Assembly (NCBI RefSeq): GCF_000002075.1
Contig: NW_004797409.1
Location: 582,296 to 646,295 of the forward strand
Length of the DNA: 64,000 nt
Reading direction: 5' to 3'
Source of the DNA: Aplysia californica
Taxonomy: Eukaryota > Mollusca > Gastropoda > Aplysiida > Aplysiidae
Shown: piece after piece, positions 35,231-48,600 of the stretch
Layout of the letters: each line of letters opens with the position of its first letter
How positions within the stretch are numbered: the first letter of the stretch is position 1
Notes under the pieces: model-generated
The model's database searches: none
What the model was told of the DNA's origin: nothing
Seen by the model: the letters and a program-made list of their open reading frames with translations, nothing else
Translations under genes and position numbers: made by a program

Positions 35231-36488
35231 TTGCGGAGCACTTAGTTTAACCCGTCCGCTGACCTCCCAGGGTCATAATCCCACCTTACAGTCGAGCCAC
35301 GCATCGCGTCCTGGGCGATAGCGCGGTTAGCCGATTTTGAGTAGAAGTCTGTAATTTTCACTTTATTTAGACCCCTGTAAATGTTCTCTCTTATCTATCA
35401 TTTATGATTCATTATGGGTGTGTGAGGTATCAAATGAAAGCCCAGACTCTCCCCCAATAACCCACACCCTTAAGTTTGGTTCTAGTTCTAATCGTGTTCA
35501 CACCCTGCCTCTGTACTTAACCCTACCTTGTGGTGCACGTATTGCTCGGATTGCTACAAAGATCAGGATTTTTTTCCATTCGTGAAACGCAGATTGTTAT
35601 CCTTTTTTTTATCTGCCGTATCAAGAGTCAGTAAGGAGGTTATTTGTGAAAAAATTATTTGGATTCACAGGAAAACTTTGACAGGACGGCGAGTTTTGTG
35701 ACTTCACCCTGTGATATTTTCCCGACCGCCGCGCTGTCCCGCGCGGTATTCACCCGAGGTCCCGCTTTTACTTTCCCCGATTCTTTATTGACAAGTGTTA
35801 GGAGAGTCTGCTACAAGAGTGAAAATGGAACACTCCGGGAACTACACCTTGCGGGTTTAAACAAAAAAACAAACAAAAAACCAACAACAAAAACTGTGTA
35901 GAACATGCGGGGCCAGAAGAAAAAAAAGTTAAGAAGGCAAATCAGAGCAGATATTTTTGTGCAAGTTTTAAAAATGACTTACTCGTTTTCTATCGCGTAA
36001 ACGTGAACACGGATAGTGCAGGCAGACACACATCCCTGTGAAATGTGCAACAAATGTGTACAGTGCATATACCACTCAAGGAAACAAGTTCGAGAAGCAA
36101 CTCTATCTGTTGCGTAAAAAAGTAATGAAGAAAGTTAACACAGCTGGAGACCTTACCATAGTCTATCTCTGATAGGAAACCACTGTCATCAATACTTGAA
36201 GTGCCCAGTGTACACAAACATCACAAAACACATTTGCACACCCACAGCAGCTCTTACATCTAACCAAAACACCATAGATGCAGCCCACCCAATCAGACAA
36301 ATCTGATTTATTGAACAACAACTATGCTGAAGTACACCACCTCATCTTTTACACATAAAATACAAGAAACTGAGTTTCACATTATAGGACAGCAATTTGT
36401 GCGAAGCTGTACATGATCTACAGACGACTATTTCTAAACGCAGCCACTCCCAAACAACACATATTAGAGCACCACTGTCTGCCTTTAA

Positions 36489-36530
36489 TCAGAGAGTTTA
36501 CAGTAATACTATTACTGTAAACCCTCTCTG
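36489..36530. repeat. Perfect-stem short inverted repeat
   Basis: Arms CAGAGAG-TTTACAGTAAT and ATTACTGTAAACCCTCTCTG with almost no loop, about 41 nt. Too short for an animal pre-miRNA and of unknown origin. Confidence 0.8.
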
Positions 36531-37454
36531 CTTTAATTTAAGGATATGGATTTGGCCCGGGTTTAATGGGCGAGCAGGGGGCGAACTTATGCACTCCAGC
36601 ATCGCAAAACTGGAGAAGAGGACAGAGGGAATTAAAGAAATGGAAACAGTTGAAAACGGTTACTGAAGCCCACAGACCGCTTGCGTCCACGCTTAGGCAG
36701 CAGCTTTGAAAGGAAAAGAACAGGAAGACAACTAGTCTAGCCTGTGACACTTTTGCAATTATTGTTATATTTACATGTATTCATACGTTATGTGTTTGTG
36801 AATGTGTAAGCAGCTCTAGCTGTGAGTAGACAACGAGGAAACTCTTGTTTCATGGAATTAGATAGCAATGAACCTTCTACAAGTTCTTGTGAAAACTGTG
36901 AGGAAACAACGAAACATCTCTCATTTAATTAATTGGACGGTAGTAAATCTCCTACAAATTCCCCATTTCTGAATGAATCAAACCAAACTTAAGTGTTTCT
37001 GAAAGCTCATCATATCACTGATGTATACCACTGGTTATTTTAGAGATCTGGTGTACACATCTTAAAATATCATAAATTTGAAAAGTAGGCCTATGAAACA
37101 ATTTTCCCCATAGATGCCCTCAATTGTGCCCATGGTTTTAAAGTAAAGGGTACCCTGTTAAGAATACCAATAAAAAGTTATTTGCTGTACAGGTCAAGAA
37201 TTCCTCTATCTGTTGATAGTAATTTCACGTTGATTTGTTTATGGGGAAAGCCACGATGAAGCAATGAAAATGAATAAATATTGTAAAGTCACAACAGTTC
37301 ACTCGCAGAGCAAAGGTCAAATAAGTAACCTCCCTGACCACCCGGGCGTGGCATGGTTGACCGGGTCAACTCCTCAGGTAACAAAGTGCTCCGCTCGGGG
37401 ACAGCCGTGCATTCATGTGTTCGTTGAATCCGAGTTACTTTTACTCATTTTTAT

Positions 37455-38246
37455 GCTGACGGCCACCTCTATTCGACGGTTACCTGTACAAACGGCCACT
37501 TTCCAATTCCCCCCTTGCGTTTTTTCTATATAATTTAACTGTGTAAAACGGGTACCTGTCTAACGCGGCCGCGGCCACCATATTTTAACACACAATCCCT
37601 ATCACACTAAGCAAAAACACCTGTCTTAGACGGCCACCTTAGTGCCTCCATTACGTTTTGTCATAAATTGATCTTTGGCCCCTGGCGTTGTGGGCGAGCC
37701 GTCATATCCTATCACCTGTCGTTGTTGTTAGGTAGTTCCTCCAACCAATCATGTTGCGTAGGCCCCTCCCACTGTTGACCAATAGGTGACAAATTTTAAG
37801 CTTCTGGTAAGCGCGTAATCCCTCATAACCCGTAAGCTCCGCCCTGAACTAACACAAATCGTAAGTGAGATGAGTAGTCACTATTTACCCACTCTGTAAC
37901 AAAGTAACGATGGACGTCAACATGAACTTGGAACAGAAGCGTCGCTCGTTCTCCGAGTGGGGGTGACCCATGTGTTTGTTTTACCCTTAGCACTCGGTCC
38001 TCCTCGTCTGACACATTTCTTTTCATTGTCACAAAAGCAGCAAAAAAAAAAAAAAAAAAGAAAGAAAAACCCAGCGAAAACAAGAACAACAATAACAATA
38101 ACAACAATGCGGCTACCTTTGGTTGGGACATCAGAAAGGAATTGTTTGTTCTCTTAATCTTGATTAGTCTTGCCTAAGACGGCCACCTGTCTTATACGGC
38201 CACTTTTTTCCTGACAATGGGTGGCCGTCTTACTCAGGTTCGACTG
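37455..38246. mobile_element. pogo-like MITE (GGCCAC family)
   Basis: Right end ...CAGGTTCGACTG followed by TA (38247-38248). Repeated subterminal motifs ACGGCCACCT / GTCTTATACGGCCAC occur near both ends. The left terminus is not cleanly visible. Relatives: 25403-25565, 46771-47150 and 47800-48525. Confidence 0.65.
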
Positions 38247-38810
38247 TATATTTAAAACTGAGGAATAAACAAACAAACAAACAAACAAAAAACAAAGAAT
38301 GGGGAATGCAACTCAGTAGAATCCGAGTTCCACTGTATAGATCTAGGTCTAATATTATGTTAATGTACAAGTACAAGTGTGCTTTCGACTTTCGAGCCTC
38401 TCACTCTCATCTAGTCCCATGTTGTGTTGATCAAGAACACAAGCTTGTACTGTTATGATAATCAATAACATCAGACTTCTACAAGCACAAGTCCATGGCT
38501 TAATATGGCATTGAACGTCGTAAAATACAATAATTATAAAATAAATGAACATAATATTTTACATTTTTTTATTAGCCTAGATCTATATATGTATCAGGTC
38601 AATTCTCTTCTTCTGAAACTTCGTGATCTAAAATCACATAGGCTTATAAATCTGATAGTGATACATGTAATAGCCAAGACAGAAGAAAACAAGAGCTCAA
38701 AGAGCTAGAGGTCGCAGCTGTGACGTCACCCTCGTAAACTCACTATCGCTGTGCGGCCCACCCACTCAGCTCGCTTTGTCGCCATTTTTACAGGATAAGA
38801 AACAGCGCTG

Positions 38811-39632
<822 letters not shown>

Positions 39633-39827
39633 AGCTGCGCGTCCCTCGCAAAGACTAGGTCTTCATAGACTTTGCAGCTCAGTTCAGTTTTATTTTAAGT
39701 TTTCTTTTTGTTTGCTGTTGTTGTTTGATTATATAATAAATACGCGCATTCACAACACCGCACATGCTGACCGATTGTGGGAAACACAAAAGCACATAAA
39801 CGTGGACTACAAACGAACAGAGACACA

Positions 39828-39831
<4 letters not shown>

Positions 39832-39891
<60 letters not shown>
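39832..39891. repeat. TA microsatellite
   Basis: About 60 bp of alternating TA. Confidence 0.97.
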
Positions 39892-39896
<5 letters not shown>

Positions 39897-40735
39897 TTTG
39901 TATGAGGTATTGTTTGCTTTTCCCGGGCGGAGTGGGGGAGGGGCAGAGGGAGACATAGTGAGCAGTGGCGGTGGGTGGACCAAAATTTGGGAGGGGCTTC
40001 AGAGTTGCTTCCACTTCTTTACCACCAAATAGCAAGCAATAAGACCTCTTAACAATACTGATTTCTCTATAGTCACAGTGAGCCACGGTATTTTGAGAAC
40101 CATTCAAACGAGAAAAGGCACCTTTGTCTTCCATCTCTTTGTTCTAAGTTAAATTATTCTGGATAAAAAGGTTGCCTTAAAAGTGGAATCGACGTGATAT
40201 AAACTGTTAAATCTCAGCGGCACAAACACAACCATGCACACACAGCACTTCAAATGCATTCCGTCTATATAAGCTAGATTACGCCGTATAGTCGAGGAAC
40301 GTAGACGGCACCTAACAAAAATCCAAAGAGAGTGCAGGTATCTGTGTCACTGGGGGAAATTGTGTCGTAAACTTTCTCCCTATTGTCAGGGCTAGGAGAG
40401 TGTGAGCCTTCAGTACAGTGTTCTTTTTTTCCCCAGTCTTCTACCTTTTTACAAGAAGAGTTTCATTACGGAAGGGGCGTGAGAATGGGCTCATTCTTTG
40501 CTGAGCCCTAAAGAAATTTGATTGGCTGTTAGGTTACTATAGTTGTAAACGGTGACAATAGTGATTGGATAAACGAGAAAGCCGCCAAGTACACCACTCT
40601 GTGTTCATTGCGTGCGACCCAAGGAGTACTATATCATATACAGTAGGCCCCTACTCCTTGGTACGACCATAAAGGTTTCAACTGCTTATTTCGTTATTTA
40701 AGAAACTTTCATTTACTTTGGGATAGAGTTGGGGT

Positions 40736-40773
<38 letters not shown>

Positions 40774-42060
40774 AAGCCCATGAGCCCTTCATGCACTACC
40801 CACCGCCGCTGAAGTGAGCGAGTAATTGAGTTTGTTAAGAAAAAGTACACTATTCATACTTACAAAATGAATTGCTTTTATGTCATGCTGTCTACACTCT
40901 CCTTCTACTGATGCAAAGGCTATGTTTTCATAGAATATGAAGGGGGTTAAGACTGGGTTAATTATAATATTTAATATATTAATTCATTATTTTCTCAAAA
41001 TGAGCAGTTGATTTTAGGCAGGGATAATACTGTAAATCACTCATTGTATGGATTCTGTGCGCACACCCAAAAGAGTGTTGTTTAATATCGGGGAAAAATA
41101 AATATATACTGACAAAATTTTAAAATGCAACACTTAGATAAATAGCAGGTTTATTTTAAACATTCGCAATATTTTATAAAATTGGTGCTGATTGACTATG
41201 TATTTGACTACACAACACCCAATTTTCCATGAACCCCACCTGCTGCTGTTGCACCTTCCCTTATTGTCATCGGTTCCACAAATGAGACAGAATATTACGC
41301 TGGTGGGTAGTTACGCCTTGTTGGCTACTTTATATTCTCTCATCTCAACAACATCGACTGTGGTTCTTTTCTGTTCAGCCAGCCGTGAAGGTGAGCTAGA
41401 GCTGCAGCTGAAGATTTTATTATAGTTTCCCAGTCACATTCCTGATTCCAAAGGGCCGATACAAGCGACTTGTTGCAGTCAGCTGTGCTAAATCAAGAGA
41501 TACAGTTACAGCGATGCACAGCAAAAGATTTCAATAAAATTATGGGTTTTTTTAAAACAAGTGATCGTTAAGTCCATCTAATTCATTTTTCTGCTCATTT
41601 AAAGGTAAACAATCACAAGAATCCCTATGTGTACATTTTAGCGATAGGCAAGTCACATGAAAAAAAATCAATCAACATCAAAAGACTTCGCAGAGTATCC
41701 TTAATCCGTGATTGGAAAGTTACTGTGCACCGACTGGCCTTTTATTTTTATTCCTCTCCGGAATGGCGGCGCGCCCCTCAAGTTTGACACTCGTGACGTC
41801 AGAGCTACGACCTCTAGTTTTATTTATAACCTCTTTGACCAGAGCTTTAAATAGATCAAGTGAAGCCAGCGATTTTTACTAACGTATATATTTGTTATCT
41901 AGTCTCGTTTATCAGTTAGAATAAAACAGTATGACACCTGATAACGTTTGGGTAAAATACAACTAATTATGTTCTTTTTGGATGTCTGAAAATTGTATTT
42001 AGAATTATTCTCCTCAACAAAAGAGCAAAATGCGAAACTAATTACCAATACGTGACTCTC
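39892..42060. other. Intergenic stretch before the CREB3-like promoter
   Basis: Apart from the poly-G tract and the right end of the TIR element, nothing recognisable as a gene. Open frames here are short and lack family similarity. Confidence 0.7.
40736..40769. repeat. 34-base poly-G tract
   Basis: Longest of more than ten mononucleotide G or C runs in the window. Confidence 0.97.
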
Positions 42061-42076
42061 GGTATCCTTCTGACCT

Positions 42077-42084
42077 CCACGTCA
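42077..42084 (-). promoter_or_regulatory. UPRE-like site TGACGTGG, upstream of CREB3-like gene
   Basis: Exact match (reverse strand) to the TGACGTG(G/A) core bound by ATF6, XBP1 and CREB3-family factors, about 425 bp upstream of the start codon. Confidence 0.45.
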
Positions 42085-42417
42085 ATGAAACGGAAGTTTA
42101 CAATTACTATTCTTAGAAACAGTGAAATAGAAAAATAGATCACATCTTCATCCTGATTTGTGTTTGCGTCCGGCTTTTCTAATTGATATTGGGGTCTTTG
42201 GAAAGAAAAAGGGGATAACTTGTAGGCACACTTCATCGCTTCAACGTTTAGTACAGGTGCGTCGCCGAGAATAGGAACTGTTTACTTTTCAAAGTGGAAT
42301 CTTATGACATCGGGGAAGCCCCTGGCCTCGCCCCGGCAGGTCCTGGTTGTTTAGGGAGACCAGGTCTTGTGAGTGACTGACTGGGTGGCTATTTTTGACC
42401 AGGCCAAGGCTTTCCGG

Positions 42418-42425
42418 TGACGTGT
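42418..42425 (+). promoter_or_regulatory. CRE/UPRE-like site TGACGTGT, upstream of CREB3-like gene
   Basis: TGACGTG core about 85-90 bp before the ATG, inside the likely 5' UTR or core promoter. The last base departs from the strict UPRE. Confidence 0.4.
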
Positions 42426-42508
42426 TCAAGACAGTGGTGGAGTTGCTTACAATTTACTTATTACGAAGTAGCCTTCGAACATCGGGTGCCAACTGTAATT
42501 GATCCAAC

Positions 42509-42676
42509 ATGGAGTTGGGGACGCCGTCCAACGATGTGCTGGATTTGCTTTTTGATGACAACTGCGGCATACTGAAAGGCGATTCTTCTGTTGGTGTTAG
42601 TGATTTCACCAAACATGACTTTGTGGATCAAAATTTCAACCCTACCAGTAACATGGCGTTTCACAATATCAACCTC
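42509..42676 (+). CDS. CREB3-like exon 1
   Basis: Residues 1-56, [15 protein letters not shown]..., matching the start of CREB3L3-type activation domains. Donor CTC|GTGAGT; reading through gives a quick stop. The ATG context AACATGG is favourable. Confidence 0.9.
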
Positions 42677-45600
42677 GTGAGTTTTTCTTTCGAAATACCA
42701 TGCCATAGTAGATCTCTAGTCAAGTAAACTCAATCATAATTTACCAGTAGACTATATATCTAGATCTATATCTAGATCTAGATTAGATCTAGACTCTAGA
42801 TCTAGATCTAGATCTAGTTGAAGTTGTGTTTTCATTCAACATATTGTTTTTATTATTAGCGCCTGCAGTCTGCAGTAACCCGGGACTTCCCTTGACTCAT
42901 GCCAAGACTCCACCGTGGAGGGATTGACATAGTGATTCCAACTGATGACCTCTCCCTGTTTCATCATATTCTTTTATGTTCGAGAATGTTTTCTTACTGA
43001 TTGGCAGTTGGCCTCAGAAAGAGTTGCTGATCAGTTTTCCAGATGGATGAAGGCGACAGTCCTTTACTAAGCCACTGATTGCAAACTTCGTCTTCCACTT
43101 CTACTCGGTTGATCATGGAACTTGATGACAATATCAGCTTCTTTTCTTTTACAGATGCTTCAGCTTTCCATGATGTCTCTTCCCTGAGTTCCTTATGGGA
43201 TGAAGTAGATCTAGATCTAGATGTAATTAGAATTTTTTTTGTTAATGATTGGAATGTGCTGTCAGATGCATTCTTTTTACGAAGTGACTATTCGGACTCG
43301 AGTCCGAATATGAAAAAATGTTATTCAGACTCGAGTCCGAATAATGACGGCCTTCTTTTTAATTGTCTATTTTGGTCGCCGACAAATGGAATTCAAGATT
43401 CTTCACTTTGTTGGGGCGGGTGAACTCTGGGCGATTGTTAAGATTCCCGTGTTTAATTCTGATGTGCGTTTTTCATACCCTCAGGCATATTTCGCTTTGG
43501 TCCCTAACCTTAACCCTAACCCTAACCCTGGCCCTAACCCTAACCCTAACCCTAACATAGGGTTAGGGACCAAAGCGAAATATGCCTGAGGGTATGAAAA
43601 ACGCACATCGGAATTAAACGCAGGAATCTTAACAATCGCCGAACTCAGTACTGTGAAGTTTGTTAAAACTGCAGGATTAGCACAGACATTATATTAGTAG
43701 TGAAGTAGACTCCAGTAGATAAAAATTATTTTTTATTTTATAAACGAAGTCCACTGAAATTTATAAAGTGGACTGTTTATAAATATTTTATGTCTTATAT
43801 TGTCAAAATGTTTGTCTTTGATTATAATTCATTTTGAGACAGAAAGAAGACTGTTTTTACAGTATTACTGAATGGTTAAAGGTTGATATTTTGACTCCTT
43901 GTTTCTTCTTCTTGCTACTCTTTATGTTTTTGTAATGGATATATATATTAAGCTTCAGTTTGTGTTGTATTCAATGTGGGGGAAATGGAGCATGTATTAA
44001 AACTTCCGTCCATATTTTTTCCACAGGGTGATTTTGACTTGCTGAGTGACAACTTGTTTGAGAGCCTTATCAATTCTGCAGAGCCGAATTCTTTTTTGGA
44101 TGGAGAACCTGCTGCAAAAAAGCGTGTCATTCATTCAGATCATGATTACATAGCTCATAAATCGCCAAGTGAGCACAGCGACAGTGGTATATCAGTTGTG
44201 TCAGATGATTCTTCTTCAGCTTTACATCTAAACATCAGCCCAGAGGATAATATGACTGATGATCAGCTTGAGCTTTTCGTTACTGGGAACATTAAAGGTT
44301 CACCTGATTGCACCACAGGAACAACACCCCCATCATCATGTGGTGACAGCCACACTTTTGACCTTTTTGATGTTATTGACAATAATGAACCTGACTCAAC
44401 AGGAGATATCAAACACACTCACACTGTAGATACAACAACAGCTGATTTGGATGACTTTGACTTCACTTGCAGTAATGATGACAACATTTCTATAGACTTT
44501 GGTGAGTGCTAAGCTGTCTTGTGCTTACAGTTAAAGAAAAAGAAACCAAATTTTGGATTCCTTGATTCAAGCTACTAGTTACGTTGAATTATTTTAGTTG
44601 GACATGACGGACAGTGATTTTTAGGAAGTATATGAAGAGGACGAAATACTTTGCTTTTAAAATTAGATAGTCAAACCTTGTTATTATAACCCTCCCTCTA
44701 CCCACTAGACCCCGTTATACTGCCAGCCCAGCCCCCACTTATCACCAGGTGTTGCCAGTGTTGAAAAGAAACGCCAACATATTAACATAGTATTTGTTTC
44801 TTTACATTGCCACCCGCCAACCGTCTGAATTGTTCGGTCCTAAAATCTCTATAAAATTGCCCCGTTGTACCACCAGCGGTCTATTGGGCTCCAAACGGTA
44901 CATACCACACATGGCGCACGGCACCCACTCGGTGGCTGCTTTATGAACTTTTTCACACACATTGCTGTGAATTCTGCCTGTTTCTTGTGTTTGTTGCTGA
45001 TTTGTTTCTGATTTGCGCTGATTATGAAAATATTATGTCCAGTTTAACAGAAGGAACTGCAAAGGAACAGTGCCACTTTAGCCTGTCAGCAAAATATTTG
45101 GTGTCACCAGATCTTTGCCTGATTACCAAAGGGCTGGTGGGTGCCTTTGAGGCTCTTATTTTGTAAAGATTCTCGCACAAGTCTTTGGTGACTGGTCTGA
45201 GGCGGCCTCAGGATTGACGAGTATCTGGTTTAAAAAAAAAAAACTAGTTTAAAAATGTACGTGTACAGGGTCCTTGACACATACATCTAGTTTCTGATCT
45301 GGCAGAAATTTTCAATTTGAATCAATGTATAGAGTTCAGCTAGAGCAGTATATATGTTGAAATTGGTTGTTACTTTCCTCCTGCACATGGCAATCACATG
45401 ACACAGATCTAGATAAGACCAGACTGGCCATGGTTTGATTAATGATTGTCTGTAGTCTTTATTCTAGTCTATCACTTGTCAAGATGGCAATCGATTCTAT
45501 CCCTGTAAAGGGCCAGCCCCGCTGCGCATCAATTTAATACTTGTCCCAAGGTAGCGGTATAACGGGGTTTGACTGTTTAACATTTTATGATATTATATCA

Positions 45601-48600
45601 TTATTATATTAGAAACAGACTGATTTATGCATTCTTTCTCTTTGTGTGAGAGGAAGCAATCATGTACTGTCAATATGTAAATTTTACTCCTTTGTGGCGA
45701 ACAATTTGTCATGCATTATCATATTCCCAGTTTTGCACGATATGATGATGTGGTTTTTGATAGTCAAAATGTTTTAAGTTTGAATTAAAATAATTATGTT
45801 TTAGTCGTCGAAATTTAGGAAGTAACAGTAAGTAATGGTGCATCACTATAAATGAGACCTGGATGCAACATTAGCTACATGAGTTTTATTGTTTGAGTTA
45901 GAAAAAGATATATAAATTGTAGTTTTCCGCTTGATTAGCTTTTTTTATATTTGAATATGTATAGAGTCTGTGTAACTTTTACTGAACTCGATTAATCTGA
46001 AATCAGTTGAAACCCGTAAGGAAATGGAATCCCTAATTATTTTGTTTTACTTCTATTTGAGCAACCTTTCTGGTCCTGAAGATTTCGGTTTAAGTGGATT
46101 CCATTTAATTATGATTTGATTTTTCTCAAAATTGTCCTTTCTCAATATAATGAGATGTTTGAAAGATTCATTGTGGTTTTTTCTTTGTTTAGATCTGGAG
46201 CCACTGAGTCATTCTGGAGTTGGATCTGATTCTGAGAATCACGACTCACGATCAGTCTTCGTGTTCAGTGGTTCTGCAAAAAGGTTAATACCTTCCCAGA
46301 AAATTTCAAAAGGAGGCAGCGCTCTACCATTCACAGTCAAGGACATCGATCCTCACATTACAAGCGTAACAAACGTGAGAATTTTTTGTTTTAAAATAGT
46401 CTAAAATGGAATTAGAAAAATACAAATTTAGTATCTCAGGATTTGGAACAAAAGGAGGAAAATATGACACAGATTATAAATCAGTGTTTGTAAATAAACA
46501 TAATCTAAATAAGTCCAATCTGAAAGAGCATGTGTTTTTTTCATCTGAGAAGTTTGTTGAATTACAAACTTGTAAAAAGACACGATCCCGATCAGTCAAA
46601 ACTTTGTAATTCAAAAATGATTTTATAATTAAAATGGCTCTGATATGGGCAAGTCTGAAGCCTATTCTTACTCTTTATTTTAAAAAAAATAAAAAAATAA
46701 AGTTGACATGATTTCCAAAGCATTCGAATGTGTCAGTTGTGTACATAGGGTTGGTATTAACTTTGAACTACAGTCGCACTTGCCAAGATGTCCACCTGTA
46801 TAAGACAACAATCTGTACAAATTGCTACTTCCTAGTCCCCCTTGTGTCTTTTCTGTATAAAAGATTGCTACACAAATCTGTCAACATAGATGCGTTGCCA
46901 TAAATTATTTATTGACCATCATAATCCATTCATGCGATGGTATTGTTGTTAGTCTGTCCTATGAATGAACCAACCGATGAACAGGACCTTTTTGAAGGCG
47001 AGGTTTCTGGTCCCTCCCACTGTTTATCCAAGTTGACCGGTCAATGATCCTAAATCTGCAACTGCCTCTGGTTGGGATCTCAGAAGGGAATGGGTTGTTT
47101 TATTTATTTATAAAATTTTTTTTTTGATCAGTCCTGCCTAAGTTAAGATAAATGTGCAAGGGATTGGAGTTTTTTAGTTATAGTTATAATGTGAATTGCA
47201 TTATTAAAAACAGCTGTCTTTCTTTTTGCCTGTTGTTATGTTAAGAATTTTAAATATTTATTTTCAGTTCCCAGAGCTGCGTCTCACAGATGAAGAGAAA
47301 GAGTTGCTTGCAAGGGAAGGGGTTACGCTGCCAACGAACTTACCCCTCACTAGGGATGAAGAAAGAGTTTTGAAAGCAGTGAGAAGAAAAATCAGAAATA
47401 AGGTGAGTAAAACTGTTTTACCCTTGCTGTCAATGTGTGTCGCTGAGCAAGTAAGTCCCCGTGACCCCCGACAATGCCATTGATATGCATTTCTGTCAGC
47501 TCAAGGCAGGAAGTCAGATTAAAAATAACTGAAAAGTTGGTTTTAAAGTTGAAGCAGAGTGGTTCTTCTTTCTCGTAGTTCTTTTTAATGGTTGAAGTTG
47601 ACCCAGAAATACCACGTGTGTGAAGCTTTGAAGGAAATATGACACAGTTGAACAAATCCAAGAAAACTTTGAAGATACAGCTAAGATTGAATCACAAGGG
47701 AGCCAGAAGAAAATTCGTCTTAGACAAGAATTTACGGGGAGAGGTAGAGGGGTTCCAGAGGCCTAGCCATTCGCTTGTCCGGTTGGAAAGCAGTGGTCAA
47801 ACCCTCATACCTTTCAAGTGCTATTCCAGCCTCTCTGATCACGGCATGCATGATCAAACTTGTCAATTGCCACAGGTGCTTGCATTTTTATAGGATCTCT
47901 GTTTGACCTAATAAAACAGAAACAATTGAACAGCGCCTTTGCTTCCATCCTTAGCCCCTCCCATCAGTGTAATAAGCTCAGTCAACCAATACCACTCCTC
48001 CTGTGCATATAACAATGATTGGAGGAACTTTTTTCTTGGTTAGCCGTATGAACAGGGTGACAAATACTGGTCAAATCAATTTCACACCCCTGGTCTTTGA
48101 CTACCCAGGAAAGTGTCTGGGCTGGAGCGCCAATCAAAGACTTTCACAGGCACTGGTGAGATTTCATACCTAAACCACCCTAATCATCTGCATTGCTCAG
48201 GGTTCACATGGATGGGGTAACATCTAACCCAAGTCACAACCCTACTCCTCTTCCTTGTCTGGCAGCATGGTGTAAAGGTTAGAGTTGATGGAACCAAGAC
48301 TTGATAAGTTTTGTTTCAAATCAGGATTGAGTGGGCAAAGCATTTTCTGTCTTAGACAAAGGTAAAACCCTTCGTTTGGAAGGCGTTTCTCTTTCCTTTT
48401 CTGCGATAGGCAGGTTTCCATTTTATAGAGGAAATTATTAAGGAATTTATCTAGGGGGAAGCGGGGAGATTCTGTTGTGACAGGTGTCCATCTTACAGAA
48501 GTTTCCGTTGAGGCAGGTTCAACTGTACACAATAACTTGCCTGTTAAGGGATCCCAACGAAATTAAGACACACTGAAAGTTCATGTATTTTTTCCCAGAT

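Larger units (their letters stand above)
42677..44026 (+). other. CREB3-like intron 1
   Basis: Contains a TAGATC-rich simple repeat at 42760-42820, two CTCGAG-centred palindromes (43289-43344) and the telomeric inverted repeat (43428-43645). The rest is AT-rich. Confidence 0.8.

Noticed and set aside
36150-36217. Minus-strand reading SSIDDSGFLSEIDY followed by a GTAAGG donor, in phase with ARNT exon 2
   Set aside because: No in-frame ATG (a stop lies just upstream) and no convincing acceptor, so it cannot serve as an alternative coding first exon. A non-coding exon remains possible but unsupported.
36489-36530. microRNA precursor
   Set aside because: The stem is perfect but only about 20 bp per arm with almost no loop, too short for a Dicer substrate.
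39679-40134. 151-residue and opposite 106-residue frames with Ile/Tyr repeats
   Set aside because: Translation of the TA microsatellite.
43502-43568. Chromosome end or assembly join
   Set aside because: The telomere motif is short, flanked by inverted arms and lies inside an intron of an intact gene, so it is interstitial.
43976-44026. Upstream extension of the CREB3-like exon 2 open frame with its own ATG
   Set aside because: It crosses a clear TTTTTTCCACAG acceptor, and exon 1 joins exon 2 in frame with the family's N-terminal motif; the extension is intron.
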